A stretch of DNA of 64,000 nt from PFJX01 sp964393825. GTDB lineage: Bacteria; Pseudomonadota; Gammaproteobacteria; Burkholderiales; Thiobacillaceae. The notes under the pieces are model-generated. The model saw only the letters and a list, made by a program, of their open reading frames with translations, was not told where the DNA came from and made no database searches. The DNA is taken from NCBI GenBank assembly GCA_964393825.1, contig CAYMUY010000007.1, positions 48,032 to 112,031 of the forward strand, given 5' to 3'. Position 1 is the first letter of the stretch. Every line of letters starts with the position of its first letter. Position numbers and translations under genes: made by a program. Shown here one piece after another: positions 25,501 through 34,193 of this stretch.

Positions 25501-28500
25501 GACATGACCTGGGACGCCGGCCTCTACCAGAAGGCCTCCATTGGCGACCGTGTCTGGCTCGACTGCAATGCCAACGGCATCCAGGATGGCAACGAGATCG
25601 GTCTTTCCGGCGTCACCGTGAAACTGTTGAGCAGTGCCGGCGCGGTGCTGGCGACCACCACCACCGACTTCCAGGGCAACTACCTGTTCAACAACCTCAC
25701 CCCCGGCGACTACGCCATCCAGGTGGTGGCGCCCACGGGCTACGGCTATACCGCCAGGGACCAGGGTGGTGATGACACGCGGGATTCCGATGTCGATACC
25801 GTCACGGGCAAGACGATCACCACGACGCTGACTTCCGGCGAGAACGACCTGTCCTGGGATGCCGGCCTCACCACCGTGGGCGCCTGTGTCGACCTGGTCT
25901 TCAACGGCAGCAGCGCGACCGACGGCCCGGACGGCAACATTCGCAGCTACAGCCAGAACGGGCTCTCGGTGAACGTCAGCGCCTTCAGCCGCGACAGGAG
26001 CACAGGTACCTGGGCAGATGCCTGGCTGGGCACCTACGGTGGCGGCCTGGGCGTGACCGACAGCAGTGAGGGCAGCGGTGGCAACAACAGCCACACCGTC
26101 GACAACGTCGGCGGCCGCGACAACTATGTGATGTTCGAGTTCAGCCAGTTCGTGATGCTGGACAAGGCCTATCTGGGCTACGTGGTCGGCGACAGTGACA
26201 TGCAGCTGTGGATCGGCAACTTCAACAGCCCGTTCACCAGCCACCTCAGCCTGAACGACGCGGTGCTGGCGCAGATGGGCTTCACCGAAGTGAATACCAC
26301 CACCTTGACCACGGCGCGCTGGGCCGACCTGAACGCGGGCGAGTACCTGGGCAACGTCATCGTCATCGCCGCCGACACCACCGACATGTCGCCCGAGGAC
26401 TACTTCAAGATCCAGACCCTGTCGGTCTGCACCCCGGCTTGCGGCCTCAACGCCAGCATCGGCGACCGCGTCTGGCTGGATGCCAACGGCAACGGCATCC
26501 AGGATGCGGGTGAGGTCGGCATTGCCGGCGTCAGCGTCAAGTTGCTGAGTTCGGCCGGCGCGGTGCTGTCCACCACGACTACGGATGCCAACGGCAATTA
26601 CCTGTTCAGCAACCTCACCCCCGGCGACTATGCCGTGCAGGTGGTGGCGCCGAATGGCTATGTCTTCACCGGCAAGGATCAGGGCGGCAACGACGCCACC
26701 GACTCCGATGTCGACCCGACTACCGGCAAGACGATCGTCACCACGCTCACCGGCGGCGAGAACGATCTGAGCTGGGACGCCGGTCTTTACCAGTTGGCAT
26801 CGATCGGGGACAAGGTCTGGCTGGATGCCAACAAGAACGGCATCCAGGATGCCGGAGAGACGGGCATGAGCGGCGTCAGCGTCAATCTGCTGAATAGCGC
26901 CGGTGCGGTCATTGCCACCACGACGACCAATACCAGCGGCAACTACCTGTTCAGCAACCTGGCCCCCGGCGACTATGCCATTCAGGTCGCCGCCCCCAGT
27001 GGCTACGTCTTCTCGGCGAAGGATCAAGGCAGCAACGACGCGCTGGATTCCGACGTCGATAGCCTGACCGGCAAGACGGTGCTGACCAGCCTGACTTCCG
27101 GTCAGAATGACCTGTCCTGGGACGCCGGCCTCTATCTGAACAAGGCCCGCCTTGGTGACACTGTCTGGGAAGACATGAACTACAACGGCATCCAGGATGC
27201 GGGCGAGGCGGGCATCTCCGGCGTCAAGGTCTACCTGCGCAACACCGCCGGCACGATATTGCAGACCACCTATACCGATGCCAACGGCAAGTATGGCTTC
27301 GATGTCGACGCCGGAACCTATCAGGTGCAGGTGGTCAAGCCCAGCGGCTACTATGTGACCAAGCAGGATCAGGGCAGCAACGATGGTGCCGATTCCGACA
27401 TCAACAGCTCGGGCTACACCGGTCTCTACACCGTCACCACCGGCCAGCAGAACCTGACCGTCGACGCCGGCCTGTACAAGAAGGCCAGCGTCGGCGACAA
27501 GGTGTGGGACGACATGAACCACAACAACCTGCAGGATGCCAGCGAGCCGGGTATCAGTGGCATCAAGATCACCCTGAAGACCTCGGCCGGGACCACCGTC
27601 GCCAGTACCACCACCGACGCGAACGGCAACTACCTGTTCAGCAACCTGAATCCGGGCGACTACTACCTGGTGTTCGACAAGACCAACGTCATGCACTACA
27701 ACTATGGCGCCTGGTACAACATGAGCACCTGGAAGTGGGCGGTGAAGGATGTCGGCAGCAACGACAACATCGATTCCGATGTGACCGGTGATGCCAAGTC
27801 CACCACCAACGTGACCCAGACCAGCGTGTTCAACCTGGAGTCCGGCGAGAACGACATGAGCTGGGACGCGGGCATCACCCCGATCGTCATCGACCTCAAC
27901 GGCGATGGCATCCAGACCGTCTCCCGCGCCAATTCCACCGGGGCCTTCGACCTGCTCGGTACCGGCCGCGCGATCGCCTCCGGCTGGTTGTCCGGCGAGG
28001 ATGGCTTCCTGGCCTGGGACCGCAACGGCAACGGCCGCATCGACGACATCAGCGAACTGTTCGGCGGCAACAACAAGGGTGATGGCTACGCCAAGCTTGC
28101 CGCCTTCGACAGCAACGGCGATGGCGTGGTGGATGCCAACGACGCGGCCTTCGCCGACCTGCGTATCTGGAAGGATGTCAACGGCAACCACCAGACCGAT
28201 GCCGGCGAACTGCTGACCCTGGACGAGGCCGGAGTGGCAAGCCTCAGCCTGGCCTACCAGGCGGTGCCACTGCTGGACGGCAACGGCAACCTGCACCTGG
28301 AACGCGGCAGCGCGACGATGGCGGATGGCACCGAGGTCGACATGACCGACGTCTACTTCGGCATCTCCGCCGCCGACGTGACCGATGCCGGCATCGCGCT
28401 GCCTTCCCTGTCCGACCTGCTGTCCGACGGCGGCAGCCTCGATGGCTTGGTAGGTGGCACGGCGCCGATGCTGGCACCGGTCGACTGCGCCGCCAACGAT

Positions 28501-28575
28501 GCCTGTGGTGGCAGTGGCCTGGAGGCGATGAAGCAATTGGCTGACCTGATCGACCAGCAGGCGGCTTATGCCTGA
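19532..28575 (+). CDS. Giant SdrD B-like repeat adhesin, probable T1SS substrate (gene interrupted by assembly gap)
   Basis: One long gene split by 100 N (21246-21345). The frame differs on the two sides only because the gap size is arbitrary; a 272-nt fill would give 3071 residues. There is no signal peptide. Residues 1-185 form an N-terminal domain with GWCLD (Cys49) and WQEVQSAIWKLMG (Gln115), resembling thioester domains. At least 17 SdrD B-like domains follow, each opening with a calcium-loop motif such as GDRVWLDANGNGIQD. Two unrelated insertions interrupt them: a TPGYWKNH/DUF11-like region (22105-22893) and a VGACVDLVFNG module (present twice). The last about 230 residues hold EF-hand-like DLNGDGI, DRNGNGRID and DSNGDGVVD loops typical of T1SS-exported proteins. 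ATG at 19532 follows GGAG. The divergent T1SS operon is the likely exporter. Confidence 0.88.
21246..21345. other. Assembly gap (100 N) inside the adhesin gene
   Basis: Exactly 100 N, a conventional scaffold placeholder. The left flank repeats the sequence ending at 20519 and the right flank repeats that starting at 20792, so assembly broke inside a repeat. The homologous missing stretch (20520-20791) is 272 nt, and 272 modulo 3 equals 2, exactly what is needed to rejoin the two frames. Confidence 0.95.
23204..24863 (+). repeat. 1660-bp direct repeat, copy 1
   Basis: No mismatch was seen by eye between this copy and 25499-27158 (offset 2295 bp, a multiple of 3). It encodes three SdrD B-like domains plus the VGACVDLVFNG module. 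Similarity continues past the end with a few mismatches to about 24918. Confidence 0.9.
25499..27158 (+). repeat. 1660-bp direct repeat, copy 2
   Basis: Second copy of 23204-24863. A 635-bp segment with two other SdrD B-like domains lies between the copies. Identity at synonymous sites implies recent duplication, gene conversion or a misassembly. Confidence 0.9.
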
Positions 28576-28622
28576 TGGTGACGGCGCCGGGCGCGCGCCC
28601 CGGTGTCGGAATCGGTAGAAAG

Positions 28623-28650
28623 AATGGGGCCTCGCGCCCCATTTTTTCTT
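28623..28650 (+). terminator. Rho-independent terminator of the adhesin gene
   Basis: AATGGGGC (28623-28630) pairs perfectly with GCCCCATT (28636-28643) around a CTCGC loop, followed by a T-rich tract, 47 bp after the stop codon. The rest of the 253-bp gap to the next gene contains further GC-rich palindromes such as GGCCCgaaGGGCC but no gene. Confidence 0.85.
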
Positions 28651-28828
28651 GTAGCGGCGGCGTTGTGGCCCGAAGGGCCGGTATTTTTCAGGGCTCGCCG
28701 GCTTTTTTTGAATAGCCCTACGATGCTGGCGAGACGCCGGCGCTACCGTTCGGCCGTCCGCCGCCGCGCCGCGTCGGACTATTGGGGATAATGCGGGCGT
28801 TCCCTCGCGATGACTCAAGACCCTGCCC

Positions 28829-30055
28829 ATGCTGAACATCCTCTGGATCGGCTTTTTCCTCACCGCCTTCGGCGCCGCCGTGCTGCAGTTCCTCGGTGGC
28901 GATCAGGGGGTGTTTGCGGCGGTGATGAAGGCGTCCTTTGATGCCGCCAAGACCGCTTTCGAGGTGGCGCTGGGACTGACCGGGGTGATGTGTTTGTGGC
29001 TGGGGGTGATGAAGATCGGCGAGCGCGCCGGCTTTCTCTCGCTGCTTGGCCGCTGGCTCGCCCCCCTGTTCGCGCGGCTGTTCCCCGAGGTGCCGCGCGG
29101 CCATCCGGCGCTGGGCTCGGTCACCATGAACATGGCAGCCAACATCCTCGGGCTCGACAACGCCGCTACCCCGATCGGCCTCAAGGCCATGCGCGAACTG
29201 CAGGAACTGAACCCGGACAAGGACACCGCGAGCAACGCCCAGATCCTGTTCCTGGTGCTCAACGCCTCCTCGGTGACCCTGCTGCCGGTGACCATCTTCA
29301 CCTACCGGGCGCAGATGGGCGCGGCCGACCCGACCGATGTCTTCATCCCCATCCTGATGGCCACCTATGCCTCGACCCTGGCCGGCTTTCTGTTCGTGGC
29401 GACGGTACAGCGCATCCGCCTCGACGCGGTGGTGCTGGCCTGGCTGGGGGGGCTGACGACGGTGGTGGGGGGGCTGGCCTGGCATTTCGCGCATCTGACC
29501 GCCGCCGAGATGACGGCGCAATCCTCGCTCTTGAGCAATTTCCTGCTGCTGGCGCTGATCGTGATCTTCCTCATCGGCGCCGTGGTGAAAAAGGTGAATG
29601 CTTACGAGGCCTTCATCGAGGGCGCGAAGGAAGGCTTTCACACGGCGGTGACCATCATTCCCTATCTGGTCGCCATGCTGGTGGCCATCGCCATGCTGCG
29701 CGCCAGCGGTGCCTTGCCGGCCTTCGTCGAAGCGGTGCGCGCCGGGGTGCTGGCGCTGGGGTATGACGCGGCCTGGGTGGATGGCCTGCCGACCATCCTG
29801 ATGAAGCCGCTGTCCGGTTCCGGCGCGCGGGCGATGATGGTGGAAACCATGCAGGTCTCCGGCGCCGATTCCTTCGCCGGCCGCCTGGCCAGCATCGTCC
29901 AGGGCAGCACGGAGACGACGTTCTACGTGCTGGCGGTGTATTTCGGCGCGGTGGGCATCAAGCGGGTGCGCCATGCGGTGGCCGGTGGCCTGGTGGCGGA
30001 TCTGGGCGGGTTCGTCGCGGCGGTGCTGGCGGCGTATCTGTTTTTCGGTGGCTGA
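28829..30055 (+). CDS. Nucleoside-recognition (Gate) domain membrane protein, SpmA-SpmB-type fusion
   Basis: A 408-residue polytopic inner membrane protein with two homologous halves. The N-terminal half (about 1-200) resembles spore maturation protein A: GLTGVMCLWLGVMKIGERAG and SVTMNMAANILGLDNAATP. The C-terminal half (about 225-408) resembles SpmB: EGAKEGFHTAVTIIPYLVAML, MKPLSGSGARAMMVE and GSTETTFYVLAVYFGAVG. In spore formers the two are separate proteins; fused versions are common in proteobacteria, where they are not about sporulation. The transported or sensed molecule is not known. It starts at ATG 28829 after the adhesin terminator and appears to be transcribed alone. Confidence 0.85.
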   Translation: MLNILWIGFFLTAFGAAVLQFLGGDQGVFAAVMKASFDAAKTAFEVALGLTGVMCLWLGVMKIGERAGFLSLLGRWLAPLFARLFPEVPRGHPALGSVTMNMAANILGLDNAATPIGLKAMRELQELNPDKDTASNAQILFLVLNASSVTLLPVTIFTYRAQMGAADPTDVFIPILMATYASTLAGFLFVATVQRIRLDAVVLAWLGGLTTVVGGLAWHFAHLTAAEMTAQSSLLSNFLLLALIVIFLIGAVVKKVNAYEAFIEGAKEGFHTAVTIIPYLVAMLVAIAMLRASGALPAFVEAVRAGVLALGYDAAWVDGLPTILMKPLSGSGARAMMVETMQVSGADSFAGRLASIVQGSTETTFYVLAVYFGAVGIKRVRHAVAGGLVADLGGFVAAVLAAYLFFGG

Positions 30056-30112
30056 AGGCGGGGGCGCGCTGGCGTAAGCTGTTCCCGTTTCGGCCCTTAC
30101 AAGGAGCGTCAC

Positions 30113-30520
30113 ATGAAACGTTGTGCCTTGCTGCTGGCGCTGATTGCCAGCCCGGCCCTGGCGGCCGATATCGGGGTGTCCGTCACGGTCAGCGAACCCG
30201 GTTTCTATGGCCGCATCGACATCGGCAACCTGCCGGCGCCCAGGGTGGTCTACCCGAAGCCCATCGTGGTCCAGCCGGTCCCGGCGGCCAGGCCGGCGGC
30301 GCCGCTGTATCTTCGTGTTCCGCCCGGACATGCGAAGCATTGGCGCAAGCATTGCCATGAGTATGACGCCTGCGGCCAGCCAGTCTATTTCGTGCGTGAT
30401 GACTGGTACAACGACGTCTATGTGCCCGGGAAGCGCGATCGCCGCGAGATGGATCGCCGCGAGCATGGAAAGGGACATGGAAAAGGCCACGACAAAGAAC
30501 ACGGCAAGGGCCGCGATTGA
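30113..30520 (+). CDS. Small secreted protein with His/Lys/Gly-rich tail, function unknown
   Basis: A 135-residue protein beginning with a clear Sec signal peptide (MKRCALLLALIASPALA). The mature part has a proline-rich segment, a compact middle containing PPGHAKHWRKHCHEYDACG with two cysteines six residues apart that could form a disulphide, and a C-terminus of alternating HGKGHGKGH-type residues that could bind metal or polyanions. AAGGAG precedes the ATG. I do not recognise a named family. It sits 57 bp after the Spm-type gene and 71 bp before the DUF748 gene on the same strand, so a shared transcript is possible. Confidence 0.75.
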   Translation: MKRCALLLALIASPALAADIGVSVTVSEPGFYGRIDIGNLPAPRVVYPKPIVVQPVPAARPAAPLYLRVPPGHAKHWRKHCHEYDACGQPVYFVRDDWYNDVYVPGKRDRREMDRREHGKGHGKGHDKEHGKGRD

Positions 30521-30591
30521 TTTCGTGTGAAGTAGGGCTTCAACCCGGTCTGAAGCCGTTTGAGATGCTGCCGTAACCAAGGAGACGAGGC

Positions 30592-33500
30592 ATGTTGGCG
30601 CGTTTGCGTTCCCTGCTGCTCAAGACCCCCATCAGGATTGCCTTCGGCCTGGTCGCGGCGTATTTCCTGTTCGCCTGGTTCGGTTTTGAGCCATTGGTGA
30701 AATGGGCCGCGCCGAAATACATCGCCGACAAGAGTCGACACACGCTCAGCCTGCAGGCTGCGAAATTTGACCCGCTGCGCCTGTCAGTCGATCTCAAGGG
30801 TCTGAAACTGGCGGAGCCAGACGGCAAGCCGCTGTTGGCATTCGATGAGTTGTTCGTCGATTTCAATGTGGCCAGTCTGCGCAATTGGGCCTGGACCTTC
30901 GATCGCATCCAGTTGCGGGCGCCCGACGCGCGGGTCGAACTGCACGCCGACGGCAGCCTCAACTGGAGCGCGCTGATCGAGGCCTTGAAAAGCGAAGATG
31001 AGGAAAAAGACAAACCGCTGCCGCGCCTGTTGATCCACGCCATCAGCGTGGAACAGGGGCGGGTGGCTTTCAGCGACCGCAAGGTGGATTTCAACACCAC
31101 GCTGTATCCGCTTGACCTGACCCTCTCCGACCTCTCCACGCTCCCGGACGACAAGGGGACTTACGCCATGGCCGCCACCACCAGGATGGGTGCGCGTCTG
31201 CGCTGGAAAGGCCAGATCACCTTGCAACCGCTGGCAGCGAATGGCGAAATCGGTCTTGACCAGTGGGCGCTGGCGCGGGCCTGGCCTTATCTCGACACCA
31301 AACTGAACATGGCGCCGCCGGCCGGCATGCTTGCCGCCTCACTGCAATACCAGATCAACTATGCCGACAAGCGCCTGTCGCTGATCCTGGACAAGCTCGG
31401 CCTCACGGTGACGAGCCTGGGGTTGCGTGGCAAGGACGCTAAACAGGACGCCATCAGCCTGGACCGCCTGGCGTTGACCAATGGTCGATTCGATCTGGAG
31501 AAAAGGCAGCTCGAACTCGGCGAAATCGCCTTGTCCGGTGGCCGCCTTGCCCTGCGTCGTGACCCGGTGGGGCGGTTGGACCTCCTGGACTGGCTGCCGC
31601 CTGCCGTGCCGGCCCCGGCCCAGGTCCCGGCAAAGCCTGTGCCAGCCAAGGGGCCAGGCTGGCGGGTGGGCCTGACGAAATTCAGCCTCAATGGGCTCGG
31701 CATCCAGTTCAACGACGCCGGTTTCGCAACGCCGCTCGATGCCGAGGTCGGCAATCTGCAACTGGGTTTCCGGGCCAGCGCCGAGGTCGGCGGCGCCGCA
31801 GTCTCGGCGCGGCTGGAGGACCTGGGCGTGTCGCTCTCCGGCATCCGGCTGGCCTCGGGCAACAAACCGCTATTCGTGCTGGGCGGCATCAACCTGGAAG
31901 ACGGCCTGATTGATCTGGAGAAGCGCGAGGCCCGCGTCGGCAAGCTGTCGCTGGCGAACGGCAAGCTCGACGCGCTGCGCGATGCACACGGCGGGATCAC
32001 GCTGCTGGAGGCGTTCAAGCCTCTCTCCGGCAAGCCGGCCCTGTCCCGTTCCACGAGCCAGCCGGAAGCGCCAGGCTGGCATTACGCACTGGACCGGATC
32101 GACCTGTCCGGCTTCCAGGTCGGTCTGCGCGACGAAAGCGTGCGTCCCGCCGGCGGCCTCACCCTGCAAGGCATCGAGGCGACGGCGAGCGGCATCAGTG
32201 ACAACCTGAAGGCAGCCGTGCCGGTGAGCCTCGGTTTCAGGGTGAAGGAGGGTGGACGTTTCCAGGCTGCCGGCAAGGTGATACCCGAGCGCCTGCGCGC
32301 CGACCTCAAGCTCCGGCTCGACAGCCTCGTCCTGGCGCCGGCGCAGCCCTGGCTGAGCCAGACCACCAGTCTGACGCTGGCTTCCGGCCACGCTTCCAGC
32401 CAGGGGCGGGTACGCTTCGACGGCAAGGCGAGTGGTGCCGGGCGCTTCGACTTCAAGGGCGGCTTCGCGGTCGACGACCTGCTGCTCAAGGAAAGCGAAA
32501 CCGGCGAGCGCTTCCTGGCCTGGAAACGCCTGGGCAGCGACACGGTTGGCGTCACCCCTGCCGGGCTGGATATCGACGAACTCAAACTCGATACCCTGGG
32601 CGCCAAACTGGTCATCTATCAGGACAAGACAGTCAACCTGAAGAAGATTCTGCGCGCTTCAGAGACCGAGAAAGTGTCCACCCCCGCGGCGACCACCCCG
32701 GAAAGGCGGCCGGATCCGGCCTTCCGCCTCAACATCGACCGCGTCCGGGTCGAACATGGCGAGGTGGATTTCGCCGATCTCTCCCTGGCCTTGCCCTTCG
32801 GCACCCGCATCCACGACTTCAAGGGTGCGGTCAACGGCATTTCCAGCCTGCCGGGCGCGGCGGCGGAACTGGAACTGGACGGGCGGGTGGACGAGTACGG
32901 CCTGGCGCGCGTGGTGGGGCAGATCGACCTGTTCGATCCCACCGGTTTCATGGACATCAAGACCGTGTTCCGCAACGTCGAGATGACCAACCTCACGCCC
33001 TATACCGCCACCTTCGTCGGCCGCAAGATCGATTCCGGCAAGCTGTCGCTGGACCTGGAATACAAGATCATCAAGCGCCAGTTGCTGGGCGAGAACCAGA
33101 TCGTCATGGACAAGCTGACCCTGGGTGAGCGCATCCAGAGTTCAACCGCGAAGGACCTGCCGCTGGACCTGGCCATCGCCATCCTGCAGGACTCCGATGG
33201 CCGCATCGACCTCGGTCTGCCGGTTTCCGGCAGCCTCGACGACCCGCAATTCAGCTATGGCCGCATCATCTGGAAGGCCATCGGCAACATCCTGACCAAG
33301 ATCGTCACGGCGCCCTTCCGGGCGTTGGCAGGCCTGTTCGGCGGCAGCGGCGAGAAACTGGAGCAGATCGCCTTCGAGGCCGGCGAGCCCGGCCTCACGC
33401 CGCCAGAGAAAGAAAAGTTCAGGCAGATCACCCGGATATTGACCAAGCGTCCCGGTCTTGCCCTGAGCGTGCAGGGTGCCTGGTCGGCCGAGATCGACCG

Positions 33501-34026
33501 GCCGGTGATGCAGGCGCGGCAATTGCGTCGTGCCGTGGTCGAGAAGATGGGTGTGAAACTGGCGCCGGACGAGGACGCAGGTCCCATTTCCACAGCCAAC
33601 CCGAAAGCGCAGGCCGCTCTGGAGGCACTCTATGCCGCACGATTCGGCGAGCCGGCCTGGAAGACACTGCTCGGCCAGTGGTTGCAGGCCAATCCCGAGC
33701 AGCGCCAGGCGGGCGGTGCGGGCAAGATGCTGTCCCGGCTGAAAGGCCTGTTGCAAACGGAGGCGCCGCTGTCCGAGGCTGACGCCAACGCTCTCAAGGG
33801 GACCGACCTTCACGCCTTGCTCTACGCCCGCCTGCTCGAACGGGAGACCGTGGATGACGAGGCGCTGCAACGTTTGGCCGAGCAGCGGGCAGCCGCGGTG
33901 GTCAAGGGACTCACGGCGGCCGGCGCCCCCGCTGATCGGGTCCTGACAGCCGCGATCGCCTCCTTCCCGGGCGAGGGGAAATCGGTGCCGGTGAAACTCG
34001 ACCTGGAGGTGGCGGCGAAACGTTGA
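30592..34026 (+). CDS. DUF748 (AsmA-like) envelope protein
   Basis: A 1144-residue protein anchored by one N-terminal membrane helix (about residues 13-34), with a large periplasmic part rich in beta-strand repeats (for example LSVDLKGLKLAEPDGKPLL and IDLGLPVSGSLDDPQFSYG). These match DUF748, an AsmA-related family of inner-membrane-anchored proteins. AsmA relatives are implicated in phospholipid transport to the outer membrane; whether DUF748 does the same is not established. The C-terminal about 250 residues are more helical and charged. ATG at 30592 follows AGGAGACGAGG. The gene ends before a bidirectional terminator shared with soxB. Confidence 0.85.
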   Translation: MLARLRSLLLKTPIRIAFGLVAAYFLFAWFGFEPLVKWAAPKYIADKSRHTLSLQAAKFDPLRLSVDLKGLKLAEPDGKPLLAFDELFVDFNVASLRNWAWTFDRIQLRAPDARVELHADGSLNWSALIEALKSEDEEKDKPLPRLLIHAISVEQGRVAFSDRKVDFNTTLYPLDLTLSDLSTLPDDKGTYAMAATTRMGARLRWKGQITLQPLAANGEIGLDQWALARAWPYLDTKLNMAPPAGMLAASLQYQINYADKRLSLILDKLGLTVTSLGLRGKDAKQDAISLDRLALTNGRFDLEKRQLELGEIALSGGRLALRRDPVGRLDLLDWLPPAVPAPAQVPAKPVPAKGPGWRVGLTKFSLNGLGIQFNDAGFATPLDAEVGNLQLGFRASAEVGGAAVSARLEDLGVSLSGIRLASGNKPLFVLGGINLEDGLIDLEKREARVGKLSLANGKLDALRDAHGGITLLEAFKPLSGKPALSRSTSQPEAPGWHYALDRIDLSGFQVGLRDESVRPAGGLTLQGIEATASGISDNLKAAVPVSLGFRVKEGGRFQAAGKVIPERLRADLKLRLDSLVLAPAQPWLSQTTSLTLASGHASSQGRVRFDGKASGAGRFDFKGGFAVDDLLLKESETGERFLAWKRLGSDTVGVTPAGLDIDELKLDTLGAKLVIYQDKTVNLKKILRASETEKVSTPAATTPERRPDPAFRLNIDRVRVEHGEVDFADLSLALPFGTRIHDFKGAVNGISSLPGAAAELELDGRVDEYGLARVVGQIDLFDPTGFMDIKTVFRNVEMTNLTPYTATFVGRKIDSGKLSLDLEYKIIKRQLLGENQIVMDKLTLGERIQSSTAKDLPLDLAIAILQDSDGRIDLGLPVSGSLDDPQFSYGRIIWKAIGNILTKIVTAPFRALAGLFGGSGEKLEQIAFEAGEPGLTPPEKEKFRQITRILTKRPGLALSVQGAWSAEIDRPVMQARQLRRAVVEKMGVKLAPDEDAGPISTANPKAQAALEALYAARFGEPAWKTLLGQWLQANPEQRQAGGAGKMLSRLKGLLQTEAPLSEADANALKGTDLHALLYARLLERETVDDEALQRLAEQRAAAVVKGLTAAGAPADRVLTAAIASFPGEGKSVPVKLDLEVAAKR

Positions 34027-34150
34027 GCTGGGTGTCGTCGGGTCGACGGCGGACGCCAGCCCTACGACCGCCAGGTCGTCGCTGCACGCCAACCTTGCCT
34101 GCGGTGGGGGGGCGATGGTGCAAGCCCCTGTTGCCGGCGGCGGGCAAGAA

Positions 34151-34175
34151 AAAAGCCCGCTTGCGCGGGCTTTTT
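34151..34175. terminator. Bidirectional terminator between the DUF748 gene and soxB
   Basis: AAAAGCCCGC (34151-34160) pairs perfectly with GCGGGCTTTT (34165-34174) around TTGC, flanked by A-run and T-run, so it works for both converging genes. The 34027-34150 stretch before it holds no gene. Confidence 0.9.
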
Positions 34176-34193
34176 GGTGGGGTGATACGTGGC

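Larger units (their letters stand above)
20091..27840 (+). repeat. Array of at least 17 SdrD B-like domain repeats
   Basis: Repeat starts are near 20091, 20465, 20822, 21191 (cut by the gap), 21376, 21742, 22894, 23239, 24157, 24502, 24850, 25189, 25534, 26452, 26797, 27145 and 27484; most adjacent units are 340-370 bp apart. Each encodes GD-x-VW-D-x-N-x-NG-x-QD and ends SWDAGL or a variant. Calcium-stiffened stalk function is known for this family; application here is inferred. Confidence 0.85.

Noticed and set aside
20091..27840. Regularly spaced repeats considered as CRISPR or tandem DNA satellites
   Set aside because: The repeat unit is 340-370 bp, in frame and protein coding; there are no short identical repeats with unique spacers.
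28651..28800. GC-rich intergenic palindromes resembling those at 34030-34130, considered as a dispersed repeat family
   Set aside because: Only short words such as CCCTACGA are shared; the rest does not align by eye, so a repeat family cannot be supported from this window alone.
21205..28863. Two antisense frames of over 1100 codons opposite the adhesin
   Set aside because: They mirror the repetitive codons of the SdrD B-like array, duplicate each other because of the internal repeat, and one reads through the N gap.
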